From Hydra vulgaris (taxonomy: Eukaryota; Cnidaria; Hydrozoa; Anthoathecata; Hydridae): a stretch of 64,000 bases of DNA. A model generated the notes under the pieces. The model saw only the letters and a program-made list of their open reading frames with translations, ran no database searches and was not told the origin of the DNA. Below, piece after piece: positions 39,258 to 52,008 of this stretch. The position numbers and the translations under genes are program-made. Within the stretch, counting starts at the first letter, position 1; each line of letters begins with the position of its first letter. The stretch spans positions 65,001,001 through 65,065,000 of the forward strand of contig NC_088920.1 in assembly GCF_038396675.1 (NCBI RefSeq), written 5' to 3'.

Positions 39258-40103
39258 TCAAACTACGGATAGACCTACACAAGAAGAATGAAACCATTCA
39301 TTACAATTTAAACACTGAATCACTGAGTTTGTCGATTTAAAAATGCTACGACACACACAATACAAAGAATATTTTGAGGTTCGAACTACATTTTTTCTAA
39401 CAGTTCTATAGCTATCAACAGGGAACTGTGTTATTCTGTAATTTTCAAGACACGTCAGCAAATGTTGGCGCATCAAGTCCTCCCTGTATCTAAAGTTACA
39501 AGGATCTTTTCCTAAACACAGAGTAACACAATTTGCTATTGCATAAAAGCCACACAAAAGATCTTTCTGACGGACTACATTGCTTATGTTAAGCTCTATT
39601 TCAACAGACTGTAAGCAGGCAAATTTAGAAATTGAGTAAATGCAGTCTTTACTCGGAATGAGTTGCAGACTACAATAAATGTTGATTTGACTATCTTTAC
39701 AATAGTGGTTAGAGGCAGTTACCCAATGTGCTATTGTTGAATCATTAAAAATTTGAACAAAAGCCCTGCTAGAAGCATTACATAGACCAGCAAAGCACAG
39801 AATCGGGTCTTCAAGACCTTTAATATCTGGAAATTGGCGCTTACACAATAACATTGCTGCAAAAATAACTTTATCATTGAGAAGCCCCATTGGATTTAAA
39901 ATAAGGCTTCGATCAGCATTGGTGAGATTCAAATTTTCAAATTGAAGCCATGTCTGCATATCTGCAGTAACCATTGAATTTGTATCATCACAAATTAAAA
40001 TAGGTGTTTCAAGTGTAGTTGGTTTCATATCTGTATTCATAACTGATGATAAAAATGGAAAATTTGATAGAGAATCTTCAGGCGTTGACACAGTTGTCAT
40101 CAA
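39258..40103 (-). CDS. MULE-encoded Ulp1-like (C48) protease/PHD protein
   Basis: A 281-codon open frame with an ATG start (the reading begins MMTTVSTPED). Residues about 130-215 look like an Ulp1/SENP-type cysteine protease: AHWVTASN (His), INIYCSLQ, then RQKDLLCGFYAIANC (Gln and nucleophile Cys). Residues about 248-278 are the first part of a PHD finger (YCVCRS...CLNCNEWFHSSC). The position after the IY strand, normally Asp, is Cys, so the triad looks incomplete. The PHD lacks its last Cys pair because of a stop. C48 proteases are known passengers of MULEs and other eukaryotic DNA transposons. It lies downstream of, and on the same strand as, the transposase. Confidence 0.72.
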   Translation of the reverse strand: MMTTVSTPEDSLSNFPFLSSVMNTDMKPTTLETPILICDDTNSMVTADMQTWLQFENLNLTNADRSLILNPMGLLNDKVIFAAMLLCKRQFPDIKGLEDPILCFAGLCNASSRAFVQIFNDSTIAHWVTASNHYCKDSQINIYCSLQLIPSKDCIYSISKFACLQSVEIELNISNVVRQKDLLCGFYAIANCVTLCLGKDPCNFRYREDLMRQHLLTCLENYRITQFPVDSYRTVRKNVVRTSKYSLYCVCRSIFKSTNSVIQCLNCNEWFHSSCVGLSVV

Positions 40104-40251
40104 ATTTCACTCTCTTTTGCATCCTTTTTAATATACACAAAATAATAGAAGAATAGTAGAAATGTAGGTAACATTGTTTACAAATATAATAGAAGATAAA
40201 AAAAGATGGATAACACCTAAAAAGTTAAAATGCAAATAAAGTTATTTACAT

Positions 40252-40440
40252 TTCATTTTGAGATAACGGAATCTCCGTACTTCGTTCCTGCGAGGAAAGC
40301 ATACCAACATGCAAAGTTTGAGATGCTAAGTCAACACTTTGATTCATGCTCCAACCATTTAAATTTCTAATGTCAAGATTGGCAGTTGCATCTGGTGCAG
40401 GATAAAACTTAAATCGCCTTTTCTTGGCATCTTACATCCT
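40252..40440 (-). pseudogene. MULE transposase C-terminal tail
   Basis: A minus-strand frame reads FKFYPAPDATANLDIRN, LNGWSMNQSVDLASQTL and ends ERSTEIPLSQNEM before a stop at about 40252. A Lys/Cys-rich piece (KKGDKKSGCK) precedes it in a neighbouring frame. It lies between the SWIM-like exon and the protease gene, so it is probably the last transposase exon; a frameshift or splice site near 40430 joins the two parts. Confidence 0.5.
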
Positions 40441-40622
40441 GATTTTTTGTCACCTTTTTTACTAAAAATAATAAAAATTTTAAAAACTGACATTCTAGTG
40501 TAGATAAGATGTTACCTTATTGCATTCTCTTTTCTGGGATGTAACCCGAAAGACAAATCAGTCTATCATTTGAGAATTTAAGTCACTTGTTCCTTCTTAT
40601 ATATCTATAAACATATACAAGC

Positions 40623-40892
<270 letters not shown>

Positions 40893-41339
40893 TGCATACA
40901 TAAATAAATTATTATATAATTAAAAGTTTAAAGATAAATAGGACAAGTATATGTATTAAAAATAATATCAGAGCTCCAGGTTATAACTCCTAGTGACCTT
41001 ATAGTTTTGCCAGGATCACTTACTTATTTAATCAAGTTAGATATTAATATAAATCACATTTGTTTGAAACATATAACCCAAAATGTCATCAATGATTAGA
41101 ATTTATACTTGATTATATATTTTTAACTACTAACATTGTACTCGGAGATGCTAAATATTAAATATTTATTAAATTTTTACCACATTTATCCAGACCTTAT
41201 TTAGACCGCCTCATGTTGAATAATATTGCAGATTCTTTACTTATATTCTTAAAATTTCCTTTAAACGAGGAAACTTTAAGAAACTTTATTTCTTAAAGTT
41301 TCCTCGTTTATTAGGATTATTTATTTATTAGGCACCTCA

Positions 41340-41685
41340 GAGTAATTTAATGTACCGTGAGTTACACCGCAATTTGGTCAAATTTATGATTTTTCGTTCA
41401 CTACATTCAACTCCAATACTGCGTTTTTCGTAGGCATATATAACAGTAACTGTTGAAGAAGGACACGTGCAGTTTTCCTTTAGATACAGCTTCACAACAT
41501 GCGCATTTCCGTCAGGTGCAGAGACTGTAAAAACTTTAGGCTTGGAATATGTACAACATTAAATGTATTAGAAAGCACACATATTGATGGAGGTATGAGT
41601 TGCTGCATTGGTATATTGGCAGCTGCTTGCAGCTCTGCAATAACAAGCTCTGGACTCTCTACATTTGGTATGTCATCTGTGTTAT
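41340..41685 (-). pseudogene. MULE transposase exon 4, SWIM-like
   Basis: It begins at a ttag acceptor (exon from 41685). The split codon A|AT joins in frame to exon 3. It reads NTDDIPNVESPELVIAELQ, then after a frameshift near 41545 KVFTVSAPDGNAHVVKLYL and ENCTCPSS. This matches the start of a SWIM zinc finger (F-V, H-V, CxC), which MULE transposases carry after the catalytic core. The following CxH pair cannot be read, so the finger is degraded. Confidence 0.6.
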
Positions 41686-41838
41686 CTAAATTATTTAAAT
41701 TTTTAATTTAACAAAACATCATTATTAACTTGTGAGAATATCGCACATTTGTAAATATTTACTAAATAATTATAAAATTTAAGTAAAAAACAATTACAAA
41801 TAAGGTTTTAAGCAAACAAGTATATATATGCGACATAC

Positions 41839-42859
41839 TGATTAGGAGACTGCTGTCAATGAGAGTGTAGGGTCCAAAACCACTACAACTCCGCTTAATT
41901 TCTGTCAAATGAAGGCGATGCATTGCAACAACCATTGAATCAACAGGCGCTTCTTTCCAATCCTGAAACTTTTTAATGACAGCATTTAGTGATTCTGATA
42001 CATTATTTGTAATTATATTATCTGTTAGACCAACAAATCTGAGGTGACCAATATAAGATAATAAAATACGTGAGTGTAAGTAGTAAGAAAAATAAATTGA
42101 GAATGCTTCGCTCCAAGAAGGTCTCAATGTATCAATTTTAACTTTTAAACAGATTTCACTTTCACATCTGACAAGTTCCTGCATTTGAGATTTGTAAATA
42201 ACTATTTCTGCATGACAAGCACTGCGTTTTTTTAACCAAACCTCAATATCAGACAAAATGTGATTGGAGCAAGGATCCAGATTCCATTTTGGTAATACTT
42301 TTTTTATTGCTTTGCTAATCCCACTCTCACCGTCTGTTACAATCACAACCTGATTTAGAACTGGTAATTTTTTTCTTTTAAAGATTTGAAGAAGCTTTTA
42401 TCTCACAGTATCAAACTTCCTGTCATGTAAAACAAATGCTACAGGCATGCAAGGCTTCTCAACAAAACAACTTATTTTAGCCACTAGAATGGATAAATAA
42501 AAATCTCCTAAATTAAATGTTGTATCATATAAAAAAAATTTTTGAGAGCACATGGCAAGTTGACTAATTAAATTTTGCATTCCAAACAAAACCAACAAGT
42601 CAGGATAAGTGGATATGGACCACACAAAGCCTGGAATCATATATGCCAGTTCATGTAAAGTTAAAAAAGATTCAGTGCCTAGTTTCATACTAGCGGCTTT
42701 TACACTACGCACGTACTTAAACTGTCTTGAATTTCTTGGTTGAAATTGGAACTGGCTATCCTACAATGAGAAGAAGGTCCTTGTAACTGTGGGAATCAGC
42801 AATAGCAACTCGCACAGAAGAAGCTGTTGGTAAGAACTTGATTGGTTTTCTGGAATTAC
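41839..42859 (-). pseudogene. MULE transposase exon 3, DDE catalytic core
   Basis: Acceptor ttcag before 42859 and donor gtatgt after 41839. Readings: PRNSRQFKYVRSVKAASMKL, FFLYDTTFNLGDFYLS (first Asp), CMPVAFVLHDRKF, VIVTDGESGISKAI (second Asp), DPCSNHILSDIE (Cys/His), NNVSESLNAVIKKFQDW (Glu). This is the MULE catalytic core with its usual C-x-x-H insertion. A frameshift near 42765 and an in-frame TAA at 42398-42400 interrupt it. The host of this copy cannot make an intact enzyme unless these are sequence errors. Confidence 0.8.
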
Positions 42860-42896
42860 CTGAAATATATATACATGTACACACACACATATAAAT

Positions 42897-42899
<3 letters not shown>

Positions 42900-42982
<83 letters not shown>
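42900..42982. repeat. (TA)n microsatellite in a MULE intron
   Basis: A TA tract of about 80 bp, followed by a G10-12 run near 43030. Confidence 0.95.
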
Positions 42983-43202
42983 TTGTATGTGTGTGTATAT
43001 ACTGGCGTATGAAGCATAAAACAGGGGAAGGGGGGGGGGGGGACTGAACCAGACAAAGTTTAGAATGAAAAAGAGAAGGGGCTACACAACATGAATTTTA
43101 ATTAAAAATATTATTAAAGTAGGTTTTATTTAGTAGTAAACTTACCTAAACCTTTTAAAATAAAAACAAAAACCATTATCAAAATGCAAGATATATATTT
43201 AC

Positions 43203-43418
43203 CATGAGGAACTAAAATTGCAAGGTCATGGTTACCGATGTAATGAATAACAACAAGATCTGTCCGACTCAGATCACAGTACACGAACTTCTGGAAATCA
43301 TTTGAAATTCCTGTTGGTGTAACTGTGGCAAAATGGATCTTTGTGTAAAGTGGTAAACCCCGAGGAATTTTACTGGACCCATTTTGCTTTCACCTATACC
43401 CATCTGCTCGCCAATCAT
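43203..43418 (-). pseudogene. MULE transposase exon 2, CG-1-like DNA-binding domain
   Basis: A 216-nt exon with a ttttttag acceptor and a gtaaat donor. It reads DWRADGYR, a TGA stop where Trp is expected, then KQNGSSKIPRGLPL and LSRTDLVVIHYIGNHDLAIL. The WRADGYRW-NG...P...LVxIHY pattern resembles the CG-1 DNA-binding domain of CAMTA factors; this link is an inference. Both splice phases match the neighbours: G|AT gives Asp with exon 1 and G|GT gives Gly with exon 3. Confidence 0.65.
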
Positions 43419-43956
43419 CTAAAAAATAATATAAATATATATATATATATATTTGCATATACAATAAACAACCACAATATTTACATGCAATATTACTTGG
43501 CAACAAATAAGGAGAATTTAAACTTTTGTGTGAATTAAAAAGAGCAAGTGTAGCGAGAATCACCAAAACATAGTTTAACAACTCATTAATTGTACAGTTA
43601 GAAGGTTGCACAATATAAAATAAAAATAGATTTGGCAGGCCGAAGGGTTTGAAAAAATGCTGGATACTATTAAATGCATCATTTCAATTAAGTGACAGTA
43701 ATCAGGACAACCAAAATTGTTGAGTTAAAAGAACAAAAATATGCGCAAACAAACAAAGTTTAAAACATGCAGAGGTAACAATAAAAAATACAGCTGAAAA
43801 CAAACCAAGTTTATACTGAGATAATAACTCATTATAAACAGAATAGAAAATTTATGGAACATATTCAGGGTGTTAGCTAGCCTAATCATTAGCCAAATGG
43901 CAATGAGTATACTGTAGAAATATTAATGGTCCCAAAATTTAATATCTTTTTTTTTT

Positions 43957-43963
43957 AGTAGTT

Positions 43964-44039
<76 letters not shown>

Positions 44040-44064
44040 CAGTAGTATCAGTAGTAGTAGTAGT
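43957..44064. repeat. (GTA)n microsatellite
   Basis: About 35 GTA/TAG repeats with a few interruptions. The Leu-rich open frame here is an artefact. Confidence 0.95.
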
Positions 44065-44469
44065 AATCCTGGGTGCCCTCTTTTTAAGAAATTGCCAAGC
44101 TCTGGTGCTACAAACTTTGCCTTCATGTTACAATATTGCCCGCGTAACAATATTATGTTGCACGGAATGCTCTCATCTTACTCATGTTAAGTTACATAGT
44201 AACATGAGGGCATTTGTCATAAAACATATTTATTTTAAGATAAACGATTAAGCGAGCAAATTGGTCAATTTAAAAATGGCAAAGTTTGATGTATTAGTAG
44301 AACGATTAAGATTGATATAGTAATAAATTTAGATTGATAATAAAGTTAAAACGATAAAATACTAACAAAAATATATTTATGTTGAACATACATGCAATAA
44401 TATTTAAAATAAATTGAATAATGATATTGACAATATATTAATTAATTAAGATTAATAATAAAGTTAACT

Positions 44470-44575
44470 AATACCTTAATCTAACTTTGTTATCAACAAT
44501 AAACACAAATTTATTGCTACCTAGGTAGCAATTACTCTGTGTTTATTGTTAAATCAACGTTTATTGTTATAATGT
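44470..44575. repeat. Hairpin
   Basis: An imperfect palindrome centred on CTACCTAGGTAG near 44520, with outer arms TAACAATAAACACA and TGTGTTTATTGTTA. Confidence 0.8.
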
Positions 44576-44770
44576 TATAAACTTTTTGTCGGGTAATTAT
44601 ACTAATTAATAATACATTTGAGTTCCTCAATGATGTAAGATCTATGCTTTTTTTTGGTACTCTAATTAAAAGAGATTTATAGAGATAAAGAATAGAATCA
44701 GGAGTAATAAAGTGGCAAGCATGATAAAGAGATACAAAGATCAAAAGTAAGATCTGATCCTAGAAGATAA
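44532..44770 (-). mobile_element. LINE C-terminal fragment
   Basis: The minus strand reads SLYHACHFITPDSILYLYKSL, typical of the late part of ORF2 in a CR1-like LINE. The same segment is present, more decayed, in the LINE at 46.8 kb. Confidence 0.6.
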
Positions 44771-44779
44771 AGGGTAGAT

Positions 44780-45985
44780 GACTCATTACGTACATTATAT
44801 ATATCATTACATACGATGATTCTTTCTCAAAAATAAGAAAAAAATATTATTATTTTATTTTAATTGAAAAACCATAAGTTTAATTTTATAAAAAAGTTTT
44901 AAAAAATTATAACTTTGAAAATATGTCTCACCCATTTTAGCCCTTGATGTTTGGGTTACATGAGGGCTCCGAACCGGGACTATAGATATATTCTTGTTTA
45001 TTATAAAATATATTCCTGGCTAACACCCCAACATTGCCACAAGACAGCAAATTTAAACAGTTTCAAGAACAAATTAGACAAATAATTAGTATTAAAAAAA
45101 TTAACTTAATAAGTTTTAATAGTAATAAAATTTTTTAATACAAAAAGTATAAAAAATTTAAACAAAAATTACTTTTGGACTTTTAACCCTTCTAAGTCTT
45201 AAGTCTTCTAAGTAGTTTTTGTTTAAATTTTTATTATTTTTATTAGTATATACCTACATTGTCAAAAGTGAGTTGTCAAAGTGAGTTTCTAATTCATTCG
45301 CTGTTAACACATAGCTAAATTTTATATACTACTACTAATAATTGTTTTTAAGCAAGTACAATGAAAGTACATTGGTGCTCACATTTAAAAATCATAACAA
45401 AGATACTTTTAAATAGCATGTATAAAGGTCATTTAAAAATCTGCAGACTTTTTTAATATTATGTTATACATAGCATAATATAAAAAAGACATAAGCATGT
45501 AAGTTTGCTATGGAGCTATTTCACAATAATAAATAAATCTTCAAATAAATTATAATAGGAAAGACAATTTTTACCTTCAAAAATATAGTGCATATTAAAT
45601 GATATCTTGAAAATATTCAACATAATATTAAATGACATTTAGATGTCCATTCAAATTTATCAATAAGATATCTTGCTATACTGTAGCATAGCCTTAAGTA
45701 AAGGATAAACAATGCCTAAGTAAAGTTGGACATTACTTTAAAAATATTTAAAAAATAAAAATATATACAGTCTTGTAGGCTACATGTAGGTCTACATTGT
45801 AGATTACAAGTATAATTACTTTAAATGTGTTTAAAGTAAAATCTAACTTTACTTAAGGCATAGTAATTGATTTTCACTAGTATAACCCAATAGCTATGCT
45901 ATATACTACATTATGCTATTTTAGTATACAAATATATTTACAAAATACAAATACTATAAAAGTATACTAAAATACTGCTGCCTAA
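44780..45985. other. Non-coding stretch in the MULE intron
   Basis: AT-rich sequence with no gene recognised. Short duplicated pieces (AAGTAAAG...ACTTTA and GTCTACATTGTAG) are visible near 45700-45860. Confidence 0.5.
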
Positions 45986-45992
45986 CCTTTAC

Positions 45993-46140
45993 CATGATTC
46001 ACTTGTATGACATAAACTTCGCCTGCCTTAGGATTATTGAGAGTAGTCGGTCTATCTTCATTATTGCTCTTGGCAATAAGATTTGCAATAAAATCTATCT
46101 TAAGATGATTTAAGCAACCTGTCAAAACTGGAGTAGTCAT
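45993..46140 (-). CDS. MULE transposase exon 1
   Basis: A 49-codon exon starting with ATG at 46140. It reads MTTPVLTGCLNHLKIDFI, ANLIAKSNNEDRPTTLN and GEVYVIQVNH, and ends at a CATG|gtaaag donor. It starts about 75 bp inside the right terminal repeat, so the promoter would lie in or next to that repeat. The single leftover G joins AT of exon 2 to make Asp. The intron (about 2.6 kb) contains a trinucleotide repeat and a LINE piece. Confidence 0.6.
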
Positions 46141-46214
46141 TTCTTTAAAAAAAAATTTAGCAATATGTTTGCTAAGGTTGAATTCGATTGCAGAAATCTA
46201 ACTATTAAAAGTGC

Positions 46215-46273
46215 CGTGTTACTTGAATGATCCGCCCCGCTGACCCGCCCCGCCCCGCCGATTGTACCTACTC
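46215..46273. repeat. MULE right terminal inverted repeat
   Basis: Contains GATCCGCCCCGCTGACCCGC then CCCGCCGATTGTACCTACTC, the inverted counterpart of the left end. It is directly followed by the TSD copy. Confidence 0.85.
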
Positions 46274-46429
46274 TATAAACTCTTAACAATCAAATATTAT
46301 GACCATATAAAGTTTGAATCCCCCTCAATTTGAGGGATTAAAAATGTATACATAATTTGGCGCAACTTTTAGGAGATTTTTTAATTTAACTTTATGATAC
46401 ATCAAATAAGAGATATATAAATAATCTGT

Positions 46430-47965
46430 TAGGATAGTTAATTTATATATCAAGCCTGCAAACAACAACTATTAGAGTTGGAAGTTACGCAAAGAGAAAG
46501 TACGAAGTTTATAAAGCAAGATAACGATAAACAGACGACTTAAATAGTTACAAATTATATGAATCAGGAAAACAAGATAAAAGGAACGAATTCTAAAAAA
46601 CTAATGTTTGAGGAAAACTAGATGAATAAGAACTTTTGGAGCACTTAGGAACAACCACAGTAAAAGGATGAGACTTAATTAATGACGAGTAACACGAGAA
46701 TGAATTTTAGTAGATGGCACAAGAGACAATGTGACAATGGTTGAAGGTAGGCAGAGCAAGTTCAACGATGTTTATAATGCGCCCCAGATAAGACAACAAT
46801 ATTCCATACAAGCACCGACTAAAGATTTATGGAGATAAAGAATAGAATTCGGAGTAAAAAAAAGCGGCGAGCACGTTAATGAGATGCAACCTTAGCAGAT
46901 GCTAATTTTACAATGAATTTTATATGTGGTTTCTAGGAAAGATCGGAAGTAGGAGTTAATCCAAAAAGGCTAGGTGACTCATTTAGTACATTACCGTTCA
47001 TAAATATAAAAAAATCTAGATTATAGTATAAAAATTAGCTGAAAAAAATTGAGTTTTATATGAGTTAAAGTTTGCTAGCCACTGAGAGTCTTATGTTGCA
47101 TGCAAGTGACAAAAATAAGACAAAAATAAATGAGAATTTCTGGGAGATTTTTAATGTATATTAAAAAAAGTATAGGGCCAAGGATAGAACCTTTAGGAAT
47201 CTCTTTAAATAACAGGAAATGAAGAAGCGTGCTGTTCATTGAGAATAACTGATATACTACGATTGGTAAGGAAGGATTCAATAACCTTAAAGATGTTACC
47301 TGATGGTTCAACCTATTTGTCGACTATATCAGGTAGGATGTAATTAGTGGAATAAAGAGATGAGATTTATGAAAAGCTCTTAGAAGCAAGAGAGGAAGAA
47401 TAACAGATATGCCCTTATTACAGACACTCTTAAAGATTCTCCAGAAGTTACGAGGGTTAAATTTTTAAGATGAAATACGAGATTTTGTGACCTGAAAATA
47501 GCGGGCTTTGGCGTTAAACAAAACCTTTATACAACGGTTTCCAACAATAGTAAACAGACATCTCTTTTCTGGAGAATTGCTTTGGTGATATATATGGAAG
47601 TAATGGTTAAGATTGGAAACTGCAGCAGCACAATGAGACGAAAACCGTGTAAAAGAGGTTTGGCTTGACGTGACATGGAATTGACTTGACCGTGGACAAG
47701 AAGTTTGGCTAGTAGAGAAGAGGTTTGGTTTGTGGAGAACCGTGGAGAAGAGGTTTGGCTTGACTTTACTTGGAATTATCAAGAGGAAATAAAAGATTCC
47801 ATGCCAGCCAGAAACAAAGAAGCTACATAAGAAGCACATTTGTCAGTAGGTAGATGAAAGATTTTTACCCAAGAGCCATCACGAAAAAAAACATGGAAAG
47901 AGTCCTAGTCAGCTTTAAAATATTTGTAAGAGGTACGGTGATAGAGGGATTCTGATGATGAAGAA
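46430..47965 (-). mobile_element. CR1-like LINE remnant (ORF2 middle to C-terminus)
   Basis: Reading down the minus strand: SGWHGIFYF, SHCAAAVSNLNHYFHIYHQ, RCIKVLFNAKARYFQVTKSR, FWRIFKSVCNKGISVILPLL, then KGSILGPILFLIYIKNLPEI (reverse transcriptase) and decayed C-terminal parts toward 46500. The first part is open for 124 codons (47465-47839). The upstream part is cut by the LINE that starts at 47970. Pseudogene. Confidence 0.75.
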
Positions 47966-48779
47966 TAATGAGATTTTTTTTTTTTTGTTCTTTTATCTTT
48001 ACAATGTTGTGATTCTATATAACTGATACAAATTTACAATGTTTATAAAATATATAATGGTAAGAGAAAAAAAAAATCTCACAATTTTATAGAATATAAC
48101 TGCAGGGTATCATTAATATTAAAAGAACGCGGGAAACTTGCAGAAGACCAGATGGTCTTGTTATCAAGAAACGGCTTGTACTAGTAATACTTTTTGTATT
48201 TTCGTTTTACATGTTTCTAGTTTTACAAAATATAATGGTAGTTTATTTTATATTGGATTCACATATAATAAAACGTAAGATAATAAATAATTGATAGATG
48301 CTAGATTTTGTACACATAAATATCTGATTAGGCATAAATAAAATTATTATTGATTTATATATTTTTTATATTGATATTTGTTATTGAAATTTTTTGGGAT
48401 TTTCGTTTCAACGTTAATTTTGGTTCTAGTTTCAATATTAGCTTAGTGTAAGTTCATTTATTTGTTTATATTTAAAACGAATTTTTTTAGTAAGATTTTC
48501 AAACAATATAGGTTATCAAATTCTGTAATTATGGTATTTCTGGATATCAGTTTATTATAGTTAGGGACCGCGATATGAAATTGTAAAACGCGATAGTTTT
48601 GTTTACCTAAACGGTATATTAAAGTTTCCTACTTCTCGAGTGTCATATTTATTTCTATTGCTTTTAAAGAAATCATTTGAGAAATGTGATGAGACAAGCC
48701 CGAGTTTATATTTCAGCATAAACAATAAGTTTTGATAAGTTTTGAAAAATGTTTATTCTATTGACGTTTAGTGCATATA

Positions 48780-50360
48780 GGAGTTTTAACAAAGGTTCAG
48801 CATGAGTGAATTTATCTTTTTTATAGACAATTCTCGCGGTCTGTTTTTGATGTCGATAAAATGATTTCAAATTGGATTTATTGGTACTTGCCCATGCTGT
48901 ATTACGATCTGTATAATAGGTCTGTAAATGAGAAATAAAGATGTTTTAAATTTTCTTGGAATAACATTAGTCTAGCTTTGTATAGCACGCCAATGTTTTT
49001 GGTTGTTTAAGTATTTAAATAGTCAATGTGTGGTTTCCATGAAATATTTTCGTCGATTAGGAAACCTAGAAATTTAGTTGTTGAGGTTCTTTCAATATTT
49101 TTGTTTTCTATTTTTAGCAATGGTAATATATTTGGTATTTTTTTTCCTTTTTGGTTGGGATGGAATAAGATGTATTTGGTTTTTTTGGTGTTGAAAGATA
49201 ACTTATTAGATTTTAGACAGATATTAAATTTTTCAAGTTCAATATTCGTTGTTTCAAAGAGTTCTTTAATAGACTAAGGTGAATAAAATAAATTAGCATT
49301 ATCTGCAAACATTATGACATCAAGTTTTTTTAAGACTTTTGAAAGATCATTAATGTATATTAAGAACAATAAGGGAGCTAGAATGGAATCTTGCGGAACG
49401 CCACATTTAATCTTAAGCATTTTTGAATAGATATTTTCATCAGTATTAACACATTGCTGTCTATTTAGCAAAAAGTTTTTAAACCAAAGTAATGCAACAT
49501 TTTTTACGATATATTTTTTCAATTTTTTGAGCAGGATAGCATGATCAACAGTATCGAATGCTTTCGATAGATCTATAAAAATTCCTGCAACAAATTCTTT
49601 ATTAACAAATGAGTAATTGATGCTATTTACAAGATCTACGATTGCATGCTCGGTTGCATGTTGCTTTTGAAAGCCGATTTGTTTTGTATTTAAGATGTTG
49701 TTGTTTGCTATATTATTGTATAATTTATTATAAATTATTCGTTCGAGGAGTTTTGAGATTACAGGAAGAATTGAGATTGATCAATAATTGTTTAGTAAGT
49801 ATGGTTCTCCAGTTTTAAATATTGGTACAATTTTTGCAATTTTTAATTTCTCTAGAACAGTTTCTGTTGTAATTGAAGATTTAAACATTTCGAAGAGGGG
49901 TTTCTTTACTATCGGAAAGATGTCATTACTACATTGCTACAAATTTCAACAAATCCTGGTGCTTTGTTGATTTTTAATGAGTTTTTTGCATTATCGAGTT
50001 CTTCAGAAAGTTAGTTTACTATTTAGATCAATAAAATCATTTTTAAAGGAGTTATTTAGGGTTTAAACTTTAGACGCCATGTTAGGGCTAATATTTTCGA
50101 AGAAATTGTTGAATTGTTCGGCAATAGAGTTCTTATCCTTGTGTTCTGTTTCATTTATAATAATTCTATCTGGTAAGCTGTTTGTTTTTATATATTTTTT
50201 CCGATTATTTCTTTCATGATTTTCAATGTTTTTTGGTATCTCCATTTGTTTTTTGAAGTAATTTAGAATAATAATTTTTTTTAGAACGCTTTTTGATTTT
50301 TTCGAAAAGATTTTTATATTGTCATAAGTAGATAGGTTTTCTTCATTTCTGTTTTTCAAA
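48780..50360 (-). pseudogene. LINE reverse transcriptase
   Basis: Readings in order: [107 protein letters not shown] and TTKFLGFLIDENISWKPHID. The catalytic FADD motif reads FADN and GVPQG reads GVPQD, besides several frameshifts, so it is inactive. It resembles CR1/Jockey-group enzymes. Confidence 0.78.
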
Positions 50361-50528
50361 TATTTAACATATAGTTTTTGAAGATTTTTTTATTCCGCTG
50401 GTCATACATGGACATCTCAAATGTTTTACTTTGATTGGAAAATGATTATTATAGTGTTTTAGAAAAAATATCTGTGAAAGTAATATATGCAGAGTTTGTG
50501 TTCCCAAGGTTACGTTCTTGATACACTT

Positions 50529-50985
50529 TTTTTTTTTTTTTTTTTTTTTTATTTATTTTCGTCATTAAAAAAAAAAAAGCTTTTACAATGTTTTTACAAC
50601 ATAAAAATATAACATTAAAGTTTCGACCGGAGCCGGCAGAAGACATGGTCTTATCATCCAGCCCCGTTAATATAACTAAAAAATTCGATAAAAATGAAAA
50701 AGGAAAAAAGAAACTAAAGAGAAAACTGATTTAACAATCAATTTACTATTTGCAGAAAAAAAAGAAGAAAAAAAAAATGTTTTAATTATTTTTTTTAAAT
50801 TATTATTATTTTTAATTCTCTATTTTATTCTACTTTTATTTTTATTATACACGCACACACACACACACATACATGCAAATATACACTTCAACCCAATCTA
50901 CTGCCAATAGAGTGTTTTTAAAACATTGAATAGAATTTTCATTTATTTTTATTTTATAAATTTTTTTTGACTAATCAATTATTTT
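50529..50985 (-). mobile_element. Truncated LINE 3' end inserted in the LINE
   Basis: It starts with a run of about 25 T (its poly-A tail on the minus strand) and contains GCCGGCAGAAGACATGGTCT, a 3'-UTR motif also seen in altered form at 48130-48180. It separates the endonuclease from the reverse transcriptase. The upstream border near 50985 is approximate. Confidence 0.55.
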
Positions 50986-50989
50986 TGCA

Positions 50990-51869
50990 TCATGTTTTAT
51001 TGTAAAGTAAATTGAAAAAAATTTCTATTATTCCTGCTTTTAAGGAGGTATCTAGAAATGAGTTTGTTAGTATGTTATCTATAGCAGAAATAGAATTCGA
51101 GGTTACCCTTGTGGGTTTATTAATAATTGGTAAAATACAATGTTGAAACATGTTATCGAAAAATATTTTAGTAATCGGATACTCTTTGTATTTTAAACAA
51201 TCTATATTTAAGTCCCCGATACAGAACAACTTTTTTTGCTCTTTATTGATTTTGAGAAAAATTTCTTCAAGATAATTAGAACATTTTTTAATATCACCTT
51301 TAGGTGGTCTATAATATAATATAATATAATAGGTAGAGACTATAATATTCTTAAACTTGAAGTTGATGATCTCTATTGTAAAGACCTCTCTATCGGGATT
51401 AGAAATGGAGTGATCTTTTCTCACTTTTATCACTTGATCATTCCGAACATAAGTTGCGATCCCTCCTCCTTTTTTATATGCTTTACTTTCAGAAAAATAT
51501 AAATTAAAATTAGGAATTTGAAAGTTAGAGTTATTTTGGATCGATTCATCAGAACACCAAGTTTCTGTGAGGCAAATCATACTAAATAAATAATTGCAAT
51601 CAATTAGGAAATGTTTAAGTTTGTCAAAATTTTTATTTATGCTTCTTATATTTATGTGAATTACCGTTTTATAATATAAATATAATATAATATAAATTAT
51701 TTTCATAAGCTTCAAGTATAGTTTTAAAAGTTTCTGTTTCAAAATATCGAGAATTAAAATTATTCATTTGAAAAATATGCGTATCAGCGTCATTGAGTAT
51801 ATTATTCGCAGTTTCAAAGACATTAAAGCGCATCATTTCAAAATACGTAGTTTTATTTTTTATTGCCAT
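50990..51869 (-). pseudogene. LINE APE-type endonuclease
   Basis: The main open frame of 250 codons (51742-50990) has HINIRSINKNFDKLKHF, ICLTETWCSDES (catalytic Glu), GGGIATYVRN, YRPPKGD, FCIGDLNIDC (catalytic Asp/Asn) and SAIDNILT. The final SDH motif is missing where the insertion at 50985 begins. The N-terminus (from 51869) is in a different frame, with a slip in a TATAA-rich stretch near 51690. Confidence 0.8.
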
Positions 51870-52008
51870 TATTTTAGAATGTAAAATTTAAAACGGGTTT
51901 ACTTAGTAAAACAAAAGTGTGTAGCGCTATTTTTTAAAATCTCGTGTAATATTTTATAGTATTTTAAAATGGCGTATTTACCTTCGCTTCTTAGATTTTA
52001 ACTTCTTC

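Noticed and set aside
41499..41711. 70-codon plus-strand open frame
   Set aside because: Antisense to MULE transposase exon 4, which has phase-matched splice sites and a SWIM-like reading.
43923..44150. Leu-rich membrane-like open frame
   Set aside because: Translation of a (GTA)n trinucleotide repeat.
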